DNA of 19,617 nt. Source: Chloroflexota bacterium (GTDB taxonomy: Bacteria > Chloroflexota > Dehalococcoidia > Dehalococcoidales > UBA2162). A model generated the notes under the pieces. That model was not told the origin of the DNA, made no database searches, and saw nothing but the letters and a program-made list of their open reading frames with translations. The stretch spans positions 1-19,617 of the forward strand of contig JACPSA010000021.1 in assembly GCA_016193545.1 (NCBI GenBank). Direction: 5' to 3'. Below are positions 7,289 through 14,531 of the stretch, in pieces. The position numbers were made by a program, and so were the translations under genes. How positions within the stretch are numbered: the stretch's first letter is position 1; each line of letters opens with the position of its first letter.

Positions 7289-8059
7289 ATGCAGATTCAT
7301 ATTTTGACCCTGTTTCCCCAGATGTTCCAGAGTCCAATAAGCAGTGGGATTTTAAAACGAGCTATCGACCAAAAGCTGGTGGAGTTTAATATTCGCAATA
7401 TCCGAGACTATACTCATGATAAACACCACACCGTTGATGATTCTCCTTATGGAGGCGGGGCTGGCATGCTGCTCAAACCCGAACCTATTTTTGAAGCGGT
7501 TGAAGCCGCAAAGGCAGAGATTAGCCCTTCAGGTCAAGCCTTCAGGACAAGCCCTGAAGAGGCAGCTAATACTACCCCTATTATTTTGCTGACACCCCAG
7601 GGCCGCCTTTTTTCCCAGCCGATTGCCCTGGAGCTATCCCGGCACAGCCACCTGATTCTTATTTGCGGCCACTATGAAGGGGTTGATGAGCGGGTGCGCC
7701 AGCACCTGGTTACCGATGAAATTAGTATCGGCGATTATGTACTTAGCGGCGGTGAGTTACCCGCGATGGTGCTAGCCGATGCTATCGTCAGGCTGATTCC
7801 CGGGGTTCTTGGTTCAGAAGATTCGCCGGTAGATGACTCTCATACCACTGGTATGCTAGAATACCCGCAATACACCCGTCCTCCGGTGTATCGGGACTGG
7901 GCAGTACCTGAGATATTGCTCTCCGGAAATCATGCCCAGATTGCCCGGTGGCACCGCGAGCAGGCGATTAGCCGGACACTGGAACGCCGTCCCGATCTGC
8001 TGGGCAAGGCTAATCTAAATCGGGAGGAAAGACAGCTAATAGACCGGCTAAAAAATTAG
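7289..8059 (+). CDS. trmD: tRNA (guanine-37-N1)-methyltransferase TrmD
   Basis: TrmD, the SPOUT-family dimeric enzyme that makes m1G37 in tRNAs with a G36-G37 pair and so prevents +1 frameshifting. I start at the ATG at 7289 (MQIHILTLFPQMF): GGTGAG (7276-7281) sits 7 nt upstream and the family normally begins here. The frame has another ATG at 7274. Family motifs include DDSPYGGGAGMLLKPEP, LICGHYEGVDERV, the knot region ISIGDYVLSGGELPA, and the C-terminal W-HREQA and RRPDLL. The 256 residues include about ten extra between EAVEAAKAE and TPIILLTPQGR, encoded by a short duplicated repeat at 7526-7559. It is first in a run with rplS, 28 bp downstream; the common partners rpsP and rimM are not beside it. 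Confidence 0.97.
   Translation: MQIHILTLFPQMFQSPISSGILKRAIDQKLVEFNIRNIRDYTHDKHHTVDDSPYGGGAGMLLKPEPIFEAVEAAKAEISPSGQAFRTSPEEAANTTPIILLTPQGRLFSQPIALELSRHSHLILICGHYEGVDERVRQHLVTDEISIGDYVLSGGELPAMVLADAIVRLIPGVLGSEDSPVDDSHTTGMLEYPQYTRPPVYRDWAVPEILLSGNHAQIARWHREQAISRTLERRPDLLGKANLNREERQLIDRLKN
7526..7559 (+). repeat. Tandem 13-bp repeat plus inverted copy inside trmD
   Basis: CCTTCAGGTCAAG (7526-7538) is followed at once by CCTTCAGGACAAG (7539-7551), differing at one base, then CCCTGAAG (7552-7559), whose CCTGAAG is the inverse of CTTCAGG. It stays in frame and encodes most of a segment present here but not in the standard TrmD. It looks like a small interspersed repeat accommodated in coding sequence. 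Confidence 0.7.
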
Positions 8060-8087
8060 TGATAGGATAATTAAATAAGGAGTATTA

Positions 8088-8624
8088 ATGAACATAGCAT
8101 CACTGGTTGACATCAAATCAAATCCCAACATCCCGGAGCTTACCCCCGGTGACACGGTAAAGGTCAGCATCAGGGTCGTGGAGGGGGATAAGGAACGTAC
8201 CCAGGTATTTAGCGGAGTAATCATCAGGCTAAGGCATGGCGGCGCCAGCGCCAGCTTTACCGTGAGGCGGGTTACTTACGGTGTGGGTGTAGAACGCACC
8301 TTCCCTATCTATTCACCACGCGTCGAAAAGGTAGAAGTAGTCAGACACGGTAAAGTACGCCGCGCCAAACTTTATTACCTGCGCGGCCTCAGCGCCAAAG
8401 CCTCCCGTATCAAGGAGAGACGATTGACTCCGCAAGAGTTAGAGCTGGAGCGGGAAAGAGAAGAATCCTTAAAGGCAGAACAACAGCTACAAGCAGAGGC
8501 TCAAGCATCAGAGCCGGCACCGGAGGCGGCACAGCCACAGGCAGCGCCTGAGGCATCAAAGCCGGCACAACCAAAAGCAGAGGCTCAAACGGTAGAGTCG
8601 AAACCAGAAATCAAGCCAAGTTAG
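8088..8624 (+). CDS. rplS: 50S ribosomal protein L19 with long C-terminal tail
   Basis: L19, a large-subunit protein at the interface with the 30S subunit. Residues 1 to about 117 match the family: IPELTPGDTVKVSIRVVEG, TQVFSGVIIRLRHGG, SFTVRRVTYGVGVERTFP, and the closing VRRAKLYYLRGLSAKASRIKE. Standard L19 is about 115 residues; this one has 178. The extra ~60 residues form a charged helix-like stretch followed by a low-complexity Ala/Pro/Glu/Gln tail. A 14-bp direct repeat (8491-8504 and 8575-8588, 84 bp apart, i.e. 28 codons) suggests the tail grew by internal duplication. AAGGAG (8077-8082) is 5 nt before the ATG. It lies 28 bp after trmD, a conserved pairing, and 22 bp before priA. Confidence 0.97.
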   Translation: MNIASLVDIKSNPNIPELTPGDTVKVSIRVVEGDKERTQVFSGVIIRLRHGGASASFTVRRVTYGVGVERTFPIYSPRVEKVEVVRHGKVRRAKLYYLRGLSAKASRIKERRLTPQELELEREREESLKAEQQLQAEAQASEPAPEAAQPQAAPEASKPAQPKAEAQTVESKPEIKPS

Positions 8625-8646
8625 ACCTGCCTCACCGGAGCACAGG

Positions 8647-11061
8647 ATGGGGTATGCTGAGGTTTGTGTTAACTCACCAGTGGCACCACGCCAGACATTC
8701 AGCTACGCCATCCCCCCCGGGCTGAGCATTGAAGCAGGGCAAGCCGTCTGGGTCCCTTTCGGGCAGAAAATACTACAGGGCATCGTTTTAGAGCTGACCG
8801 ATACACCGGCAGTAGCCGAAACCAGAGAAATCGCCGATATTATCGAACCCCGCCCGTTGCTATCTCCAAATCATATATCGCTGGCATGCTGGCTCAGCCG
8901 ACATTATCTATCGCCCCTCTTCGATGCCGTGGCCACAATGCTACCGCCCGGATTCGAGCGAAAAACGCTCACTTTTATCTCTCTGTCTTCAACTGTAGAC
9001 AACCATGACCTGTCTTCTCTCACCGAGAACCAGGCGCATCTCATCGAATTGGCCCGGAAACAGGGCAGAATCAGCTTGAGAGAACTGGAGAGTAAATTAG
9101 GCAAGAAAAAGGCTCAGGCCACCGCAGCGCAACTGGTCAGACGGGGACTGGTGGTAAGAAGCTACGAACTAGAGCCGGTCAAAGCCAAACCCAAAGAAGC
9201 GCCTTACCTCAGTCTGGCAGTTGATGCTGGTAAAGCGCGGCAGGAGGCAGCTAAGTCACGTGAAAAAAGAACTGCTAGACAAGCAGTGCTTCTCGACTTT
9301 CTGGCTCAGCAGTCAGACCCGAAGAGGGCCAACAGTGATAGAACGACGGCTAACGCCCTGGTCAGCAAAGGTCTGGCTAAAATCCAGCAAATGCCGGTGA
9401 GACGTGACCCCCTGTCTTCCTTGAGCGTAAACCTTTCCTTTCCACTGGCACTCACCGGCGCACAGGAATCAGCCTTCAGGGCTATTAGCCAAAGCCTGGC
9501 ACAAGAGAAAAAGGAACAGCCGGCTGTTTTCTTACTTCACGGGGTTACCGGCAGCGGTAAGACAGAGGTCTACCTGCAGGCCCTGGCGGAAACAGTCAGG
9601 CTGGGGAAACGGGGCATCGTCCTGGTCCCGGAGATTGCCCTCACCCCTCAGACCATAGAGCGGTTCGCCTCACGCTTCCCCGGCAAGGTAGCTGTCCTGC
9701 ATAGCCAGCTTTCCTTGGGGGAACAATTCGATGAGTGGCAGCGAATAAGAGAAGGAAAATTCGATGTCGTCATCGGCCCCCGCAGCGCCATTTTTGCGCC
9801 TCAACCGGACCTCGGTCTAATCGTCATCGATGAAGAGCATGAATGGAATTATAAGCAGTCTGACAATTCACCGCACTACCATGCCCGCGATGTCGCCATC
9901 AAGCTGGGCGAGCTAACCGGAGCAGTAGTTGTTCTGGGTAGCGCTACCCCTGATGTCGAGACCTTCTATCACAGCCAGCGGGGAGACTACCTGCGGCTTC
10001 AGCTCCCGGAACGGGTTACCCCCACCGAGAATTCGCCCATGCCCCGGGTTGAGGTAGTAGATTTAAGGAACGAACTCAAAGCCGGCAACCGGAGCATTTT
10101 CAGTCGCTCCCTGTACCGGGCAATCGATAAGGCTGTCACCGGCGGAGAACAGGTGATGCTATTTCTGAACCGAAGAGGCGCCGCCACTTTTGTTCAATGC
10201 CGTAACTGCGGCTATGTCCTTGCCTGCCGGCGTTGCGATATCCCTCTCAGCTACCACCTGGCTGAAGATAAATTGGTCTGCCATCAATGCAACTACCGGA
10301 TGGCGGTGCCCCAGCTTTGCCCGCGCTGCTTGAGCCGGCGGATAAAGTTTCTGGGGACTGGCACCGAGAAACTGGAACAGGAAACCGGCCACGCCTTCCC
10401 CGCCAGCCGGTTGCTACGCTGGGACAGTGATACTACCACCGGGAAATATTCTCACCAGGAGATACTCAACAAATTCCGCAGCCACCAGGCTGATATTCTT
10501 ATCGGCACCCAGATGATTACCAAAGGACTGGATTTACCCCGGGTTACCCTGGTCGGAGTGGTTAATGCCGATACCGGTCTAAACCTGCCTGACTTTAGGG
10601 CGGGAGAAAGGACTTTTCAGCTGCTAAGCCAGGTGGCGGGCAGAGCCGGACGCGGTCCTCTCGGCGGACAGGTTATTATCCAGACCTACACCCCGGAGCA
10701 CTATGCCATCCAGGCAGCCGCCAAACATGATTACACTCTCTTCTACGAAAAGGAAATTAACTACCGACGCCAGCTTCATAATCCTCCTTTCAGCCGGCTG
10801 GCCAGCCTTATCTACACCCATACTAACAATACCCTTGCCCAGAAGGAAGCCACCAGGATGAAGCGCTTGTTTATCGAAGAGAAAGAGGCACAAGGCATCG
10901 CCGACCTCACTGTAATCGGGCCGGCCCCGGCTTTTATTCAGCGATTACGCGGGCGGTTTCGCTGGCAACTGATACTGCGTGCTGCCGACCCAGCCACTTT
11001 CCTTTCACCGCTGCCCATCCCTCAGGGCTGGACAATAGATATTGACCCGGTAGGACTTTAA
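8647..11061 (+). CDS. priA: Primosomal replication restart helicase PriA
   Basis: PriA, the 3'-to-5' superfamily 2 helicase that recognises abandoned forks and reloads the replisome. The 804 residues start with the DNA 3'-end-binding domain (VAPRQTFSYAIPPGL), then a winged-helix region. The helicase core has Walker A GVTGSGKT (299-306) and Walker B DEEH (395-398). Eight zinc-binding cysteines follow in four C-x2-C pairs: 518/521, 527/530, 545/548 and 558/561. The second helicase lobe shows IGTQMITKGLDLPRV and QVAGRAGRG. All key residues are present, so it should be active. The start has GGAG (8637-8640) 6 nt upstream. It follows rplS by 22 bp; the priA-def neighbourhood is common in bacteria. 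Confidence 0.98.
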   Translation: MGYAEVCVNSPVAPRQTFSYAIPPGLSIEAGQAVWVPFGQKILQGIVLELTDTPAVAETREIADIIEPRPLLSPNHISLACWLSRHYLSPLFDAVATMLPPGFERKTLTFISLSSTVDNHDLSSLTENQAHLIELARKQGRISLRELESKLGKKKAQATAAQLVRRGLVVRSYELEPVKAKPKEAPYLSLAVDAGKARQEAAKSREKRTARQAVLLDFLAQQSDPKRANSDRTTANALVSKGLAKIQQMPVRRDPLSSLSVNLSFPLALTGAQESAFRAISQSLAQEKKEQPAVFLLHGVTGSGKTEVYLQALAETVRLGKRGIVLVPEIALTPQTIERFASRFPGKVAVLHSQLSLGEQFDEWQRIREGKFDVVIGPRSAIFAPQPDLGLIVIDEEHEWNYKQSDNSPHYHARDVAIKLGELTGAVVVLGSATPDVETFYHSQRGDYLRLQLPERVTPTENSPMPRVEVVDLRNELKAGNRSIFSRSLYRAIDKAVTGGEQVMLFLNRRGAATFVQCRNCGYVLACRRCDIPLSYHLAEDKLVCHQCNYRMAVPQLCPRCLSRRIKFLGTGTEKLEQETGHAFPASRLLRWDSDTTTGKYSHQEILNKFRSHQADILIGTQMITKGLDLPRVTLVGVVNADTGLNLPDFRAGERTFQLLSQVAGRAGRGPLGGQVIIQTYTPEHYAIQAAAKHDYTLFYEKEINYRRQLHNPPFSRLASLIYTHTNNTLAQKEATRMKRLFIEEKEAQGIADLTVIGPAPAFIQRLRGRFRWQLILRAADPATFLSPLPIPQGWTIDIDPVGL

Positions 11062-11084
11062 AAGCTACAATTAAATCAGAAGTC

Positions 11085-11169
11085 TTGTATCAAATGTCAG
11101 TCCTTCTTTGGAAGGACGACGAAGAATCTCAGGGTGGGGCGTGACATGGAAAAAACACTTTTGATACAA
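11085..11169. repeat. 85-bp nested inverted-repeat element between priA and def
   Basis: The outer arms TTGTATCAAA (11085-11094) and TTTGATACAA (11160-11169) are perfect 10-bp complements. Inside them ATGTCA (11094-11099) pairs with TGACAT (11142-11147), and within that GTCCTTC (11100-11106) pairs with GAAGGAC (11111-11117) around a TTTG loop. The minus-strand reading includes GAGATTCTTCGTCGTCC and ends TGACA, which resembles interspersed repeats seen in many environmental bacterial genomes. It could be a small mobile (MITE-like) repeat or a structured leader for def. There is no T-run after the arms, so it is not a standard terminator. Confidence 0.65.
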
Positions 11170-11185
11170 AGCTCATGGAGGTGAA

Positions 11186-11671
11186 ATGGCGGTCCTTCCG
11201 ATTCGTCAGGTACCTGACCCGATATTACGTCAGAAATCAAAGCAGGTAAGGTCGCTTAACGGGTCAATCCACAAGCTGATAAGCGACATGCTGGAAACGA
11301 TGCATGCGGCCCCCGGCGTTGGATTGGCGGCGCCGCAGGTAGGTGTCCTGTTGCGGGTAATTGTCCTGGGTATTCCGGAACAGCCGGACATTGTCTTAAT
11401 CAATCCTAAAATAGTCCGCAAGAGCGGGGAGCGTCTGGTAAATGAGGGTTGTCTCAGTCTGCCCGGTTATATCGGGCAGGTTAAGCGTGCCGTCTCGGTC
11501 ACCGTCAAGGGTCGCGACCAGAATGGGAGCGAGATACGGATTAAGGCTGATGAACTGCTGGCTCAAGCCCTGGAGCATGAAATAAACCATATCAACGGAA
11601 TCCTCTACTTCGATGAGCTGGTAGGTATGGACAAACCACGCAAAATCGAGCCGGAGGAATCCAGGCTTTAG
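11186..11671 (+). CDS. def: Peptide deformylase
   Basis: Removes the formyl group from N-terminal methionine of nascent proteins; a metalloenzyme at the ribosome exit. All three motifs are present: GVGLAAPQ (44-51), EGCLSLPG with the metal ligand Cys89, and HEINH with ligands His131 and His135 and catalytic Glu132. The third motif normally reads HEIDH; the Asn at 134 is a mild variation next to, not in, the active-site set. The length of 161 residues is normal. The ATG follows GGAGGTGA with the usual spacing. The frequent downstream partner fmt (methionyl-tRNA formyltransferase) is not here: a terminator follows within 35 bp. Confidence 0.97.
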   Translation: MAVLPIRQVPDPILRQKSKQVRSLNGSIHKLISDMLETMHAAPGVGLAAPQVGVLLRVIVLGIPEQPDIVLINPKIVRKSGERLVNEGCLSLPGYIGQVKRAVSVTVKGRDQNGSEIRIKADELLAQALEHEINHINGILYFDELVGMDKPRKIEPEESRL

Positions 11672-11703
11672 CTAAGTCCGGACTAACGCTATAAAGAGAA
11701 AGG

Positions 11704-11732
11704 GGGGACTGTTGCGCAGTCCCCTTTTTTTT
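11704..11732 (+). terminator. Intrinsic terminator after def
   Basis: GGGGACTG (11704-11711) and CAGTCCCC (11717-11724) form a perfect 8-bp stem with a 5-nt loop, directly followed by eight T (11725-11732). It closes the trmD-rplS-priA-def run. A further small hairpin (GTCTG/CAGAC, 11733-11745) follows the T-run. Confidence 0.93.
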
Positions 11733-11784
11733 GTCTGTTCCAGACCTGTTACTTATAACCCATTCAATTCTCCTCACCAGAGGC

Positions 11785-12249
11785 CTAGTCTTTATTATTG
11801 ATTAATAGTTTAACTACCGGTTTGAATAATGCCTTCCCCTTGCCGGTAACAATCAGTGATTTTTCTCCATCAAAATCCAGGGTGAGGACAGTCTTCCCTC
11901 CACCTCCAACGTTGAACGCCCCGACGATTTTCAGTTCACCGCTGGGAACTTCGGCGGTAAAATTATCACCTGCCACAGTCACCCCCACCACTTTCTCCAC
12001 TTCCATGCGTATCTGGGTGAAGCTCCCCGCCGTAATATTAGCGCTACCTAGAATCTTCTCCACCCCGATAACATCCATCAGGTCAAAACTGGGCGGCGCC
12101 CCAATTATAGGTATCCAGCCACTGGTATTATCCGAGATATTATCGGTGACTTTGTGGACCTGGATATTTTTCAGGTAAACAACGGCGCTTTTGACATCTG
12201 CCGGCCCCGGGTCGGTAACACGGATTTCAAGAATACCCCAGCCTACCGC
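11785..12249 (-). repeat. Duplicated DUF4382-coding block, copy A
   Basis: 155 codons including the stop. It matches the block at 12390-12854 codon for codon without gaps. The longest identical run I noticed is 38 bp at the 3' end (11789-11826 against 12394-12431). Homology stops sharply upstream, where the two genes carry unrelated N-terminal regions. Confidence 0.85.
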
Positions 12250-12372
12250 CGGTACAGACGCAGGTATGGCAGGCGTAACCTCCTTTGGAGAAACGGCACA
12301 GGCAGTGCTAAGCGCCATAAGTAAGATTATCGCCAGAGTTATTATACTTCCGCCTATTTTTCTCATTATCAT
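11785..12372 (-). CDS. Secreted or lipid-anchored DUF4382 protein (second copy)
   Basis: A 195-residue exported protein. An N-terminal signal segment of about 20 hydrophobic residues ends in LSTAC, a plausible but imperfect lipobox (Ser at -3). After a short Pro/Ala/Thr linker comes one DUF4382-like domain beginning AVGWGILEIRVTDPGPADV and running to the end. DUF4382 proteins are exported beta-rich proteins of unknown role. The last 154 residues align without gaps to the C-terminus of the next gene upstream in the operon, with about 130 identities by my count. The start at 12372 is set by AGGAGG (12378-12383) 5 nt upstream; a second ATG two codons on is less well placed. Only 17 bp separate it from the preceding gene, so the two are cotranscribed. 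Confidence 0.85.
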   Translation of the reverse strand: MIMRKIGGSIITLAIILLMALSTACAVSPKEVTPAIPASVPAVGWGILEIRVTDPGPADVKSAVVYLKNIQVHKVTDNISDNTSGWIPIIGAPPSFDLMDVIGVEKILGSANITAGSFTQIRMEVEKVVGVTVAGDNFTAEVPSGELKIVGAFNVGGGGKTVLTLDFDGEKSLIVTGKGKALFKPVVKLLINNKD

Positions 12373-12389
12373 TTTAACCTCCTCGTAAT

Positions 12390-12854
12390 CTATTCTTTAT
12401 TATTGATTAATAGTTTAACTACCGGTTTGAAAAGGAACTTGCCCTGGCCCGTACTGATAAGGGATTTTTCCCCGTCAAAATCCAGGGTGAGGACTGTCTT
12501 TACGCCACCGCCGACATTGAAGGGTCGGACAATCTTCAACTCCCCGCTGGGAACTTCGGCCGTAAAATTATCACCACCGACCGTCACCACCAACACTTTC
12601 TCTACTTCCATGCGTATCTGGGTAAAGCGCCCGGCGGTAACATTGGCACTGCCCAAGACCGCGGCTACTTCATCAACTATCATCAGGTCAAAACTCGGGG
12701 GAGCCCCGATTACCGGAATCCAGCCAGTGGTATTATCCGAGACATTATCGGTGACTCTGTGGACCTGGATATTTTTCAGGTAAACAATGGCGCTCTTGAC
12801 ATCTGCCGGCCCCGGGTCGGTAACACGGATTTCCAGAATGCCCCAGCCCACTGC
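12390..12854 (-). repeat. Duplicated DUF4382-coding block, copy B
   Basis: Partner of 11785-12249, offset 605 bp, same length and strand. Protein differences cluster in one short loop (after PPSFDLM, 7 of 8 positions changed or shifted in character) while both ends are nearly invariant. Confidence 0.85.
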
Positions 12855-13448
12855 CGGCTCTCGCGTAACTGACTTTCCCCTCTCTGCCTCCTCTTTTTCA
12901 TCCTCTACCTCCTCCCCCTCAACTTCAATCTTGAAGGCGACCCGGCTTTCAGGGTCGAACTTGATTTCCACCTCGGTACCCATTTGAAGGTCAGCAATAG
13001 TCCCAGATAAATCATCTTCTAATTCGATACGGGTGCGGTCGTTCACCAGAACGGTAACTCTCCGCCCACTTTCAGATTCCACAGTAACATTGTTGCCAGC
13101 AACCTGGACAATAACACCCTCCACCTCTGCCTGGCGGGCCTTGACACGCCGGGCAACCCGCCCATCCTTATTGACCTCTACTTCCACAGAAGCACCGGGC
13201 TCTAATGATGTAATGTTTGAGGATGCCCCATCAGTCTCCACCGGAGCTTCGGTAGCGATAGTTAGAGTCACGGTTTTGCCATCTTTCGTCGTGATGGTAA
13301 TCTCACCATTGGCACTATCTATATTCTTGAGAACACCCTCTAACTGCTTGGCTTCACCGGGCGTACAGGCAGTAGTTGCCGCCAGCACACCAACCGTAAC
13401 CAGAGCCAACATAATAACCGCGATTCGACCGAGCTTGACCTTACTCAT
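12390..13448 (-). CDS. Exported protein with two DUF5666-like repeats and a DUF4382 domain (first copy)
   Basis: Starting at MSKVKLGRIAV the product has 352 residues; AGGAGG (13457-13462) lies 8 nt before this ATG, so the 17 codons open upstream are rejected. A hydrophobic signal segment ends at TTAC (Cys28), a weak lipobox. Next come two tandem beta-rich repeats of DUF5666 type, roughly residues 35-100 (GVLKNIDSANGEITI onward) and 105-175 (GVIVQVAGNNVTVES onward). A Glu/Lys-rich hinge near 180-195 leads to a DUF4382 domain almost identical to the one in the downstream gene. The protein probably sits outside the membrane; ligand and role are unknown. It appears to be a modular surface protein whose last domain was duplicated or moved next door. 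Confidence 0.85.
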   Translation of the reverse strand: MSKVKLGRIAVIMLALVTVGVLAATTACTPGEAKQLEGVLKNIDSANGEITITTKDGKTVTLTIATEAPVETDGASSNITSLEPGASVEVEVNKDGRVARRVKARQAEVEGVIVQVAGNNVTVESESGRRVTVLVNDRTRIELEDDLSGTIADLQMGTEVEIKFDPESRVAFKIEVEGEEVEDEKEEAERGKSVTREPAVGWGILEIRVTDPGPADVKSAIVYLKNIQVHRVTDNVSDNTTGWIPVIGAPPSFDLMIVDEVAAVLGSANVTAGRFTQIRMEVEKVLVVTVGGDNFTAEVPSGELKIVRPFNVGGGVKTVLTLDFDGEKSLISTGQGKFLFKPVVKLLINNKE

Positions 13449-13456
13449 TTTTGTAA

Positions 13457-13462
13457 CCTCCT
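13457..13462 (-). promoter_or_regulatory. Ribosome-binding site that sets the DUF5666/DUF4382 start
   Basis: Minus-strand AGGAGG, 8 nt before the ATG at 13448. The upstream in-frame ATG at 13499 would begin inside the predicted promoter region. Confidence 0.75.
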
Positions 13463-13487
13463 GTCCGAATTTGTGCATAACTACAGT

Positions 13488-13493
13488 AGTATA
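13488..13493 (-). promoter_or_regulatory. Possible -10 element for the two-gene DUF4382 operon
   Basis: Minus-strand TATACT, about 40 bp upstream of the chosen start. I find no convincing -35 at 16-18 bp. The 156-bp gap to the next gene holds nothing else I can name; the weak stems around 13555-13610 lack the form of a good terminator. Confidence 0.4.
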
Positions 13494-13604
13494 ACGCAAA
13501 AACCGACAGTTGGTTACTAATGACTTGAGGAAATCTTTGGGTAAATAAGCTCAAAAAAGACGAACTTTTGGGTCAAACTCGGCGGGTGAATGCGGGCAAT
13601 ACCG

Positions 13605-14528
13605 TTATTTCGGTTTCGTCTTTTCGCCGGGAGACTTCAGCCAGTCGGCGATATTGGCTATCAGCCGGTTATTATCCAGAGTGCCATTTTGAGGCTCGGT
13701 CATAAAGGTAAGGTCGTAAACCGCCAGAACCTTAGATTCCTGACCCAGCACTAGAGGAGATAGCCTATCTCTGGTGGCTATCACATTGGAAAAGGTATTA
13801 TTGTCAGTAAAAACGATGCCATTATCCGCTGAGGAAATAGAACCAGCAGTATAAAGGGCTATTTTCCCCAACCCTTTAGTTATCTCATTATCCTTAAATT
13901 CACTAAGGAATATGTTCTGGTAGTTAATCTCATTTTCCTTCTGATTATAAAGATAGCCGGGTTCAAATATCAGCCCGAATTCAAGGGATATGTTATTCAT
14001 TTCGTCACGCCGGGTCGGGTCAGCAATAAGTAGCAACTTATTACCATTATCGATAAAATCCTTTATTGCCTTTTTCTCATCCTTAGAAAATTCTTCCCGC
14101 GGAGAAACTATAATGAAGGCAGATGGCAATTTCTCTTCTTCCTCATTTTTCTTAACTGGAACCGTCTCCTCTAGCTTAACCTCTGCCGTCTTCTCCTCAC
14201 CCAGAAGCGCCTTTTTCAGGTTATCTCCTGGATTTAGGAACCTGACGGCCAAATCCCGTGAAACCAGCCGCAACATCAGAACATTAAGTTCCTCTGCAGC
14301 AAAATTGTTACGATGAGCTAAATCTATCAGGACAACACCCTCTCCAGCGGTATAGTTATCGGTAAACTGGCTTATCGGTAGCGGAGAAACAACAATATTT
14401 TCATAACCGGGCAATGTCTTCGGAGACGAGCTAACGAAGTCGCGGTAGTAGAAAGAACCCAGCCCAAGCACGACTAAGGCTATTGCAACGATAACGATAA
14501 CTATCCTGACAATTACTGACTTTATCAC
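13605..14528 (-). CDS. Single-pass membrane protein with DUF4350-like domain
   Basis: A 307-residue protein with one N-terminal membrane helix (about residues 5-25) and the rest outside. Segments such as GEGVVLIDLAHRNNF, FIIVSPREEFSKDEKKAIKDF and NGNKLLLIADPT match the style of DUF4350, a Rossmann-like domain related to glutamine-amidotransferase-like folds found in membrane and ABC-type accessory proteins (for example the GldG kind). A Glu/Lys-rich insert near residues 115-135 separates two halves of the domain. The start codon is GTG, with GGAG inside the last codons of sppA and only 3 bp between the genes, so translation is coupled to sppA. No catalytic residues are recognised. It may assist or be processed by SppA; that is only inference from coupling. 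Confidence 0.75.
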   Translation of the reverse strand: MIKSVIVRIVIVIVAIALVVLGLGSFYYRDFVSSSPKTLPGYENIVVSPLPISQFTDNYTAGEGVVLIDLAHRNNFAAEELNVLMLRLVSRDLAVRFLNPGDNLKKALLGEEKTAEVKLEETVPVKKNEEEEKLPSAFIIVSPREEFSKDEKKAIKDFIDNGNKLLLIADPTRRDEMNNISLEFGLIFEPGYLYNQKENEINYQNIFLSEFKDNEITKGLGKIALYTAGSISSADNGIVFTDNNTFSNVIATRDRLSPLVLGQESKVLAVYDLTFMTEPQNGTLDNNRLIANIADWLKSPGEKTKPK

Positions 14529-14531
14529 TGT

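Noticed and set aside
11675..11684. Perfect palindrome AGTCCGGACT just after def
   Set aside because: It has no loop to fold as a hairpin and lies directly before the real terminator; most likely chance.
11798..13494. Several plus-strand frames with similar Ser/Thr-rich products
   Set aside because: They are mirror images of the duplicated DUF4382 genes; their similarity to each other only reflects that duplication.
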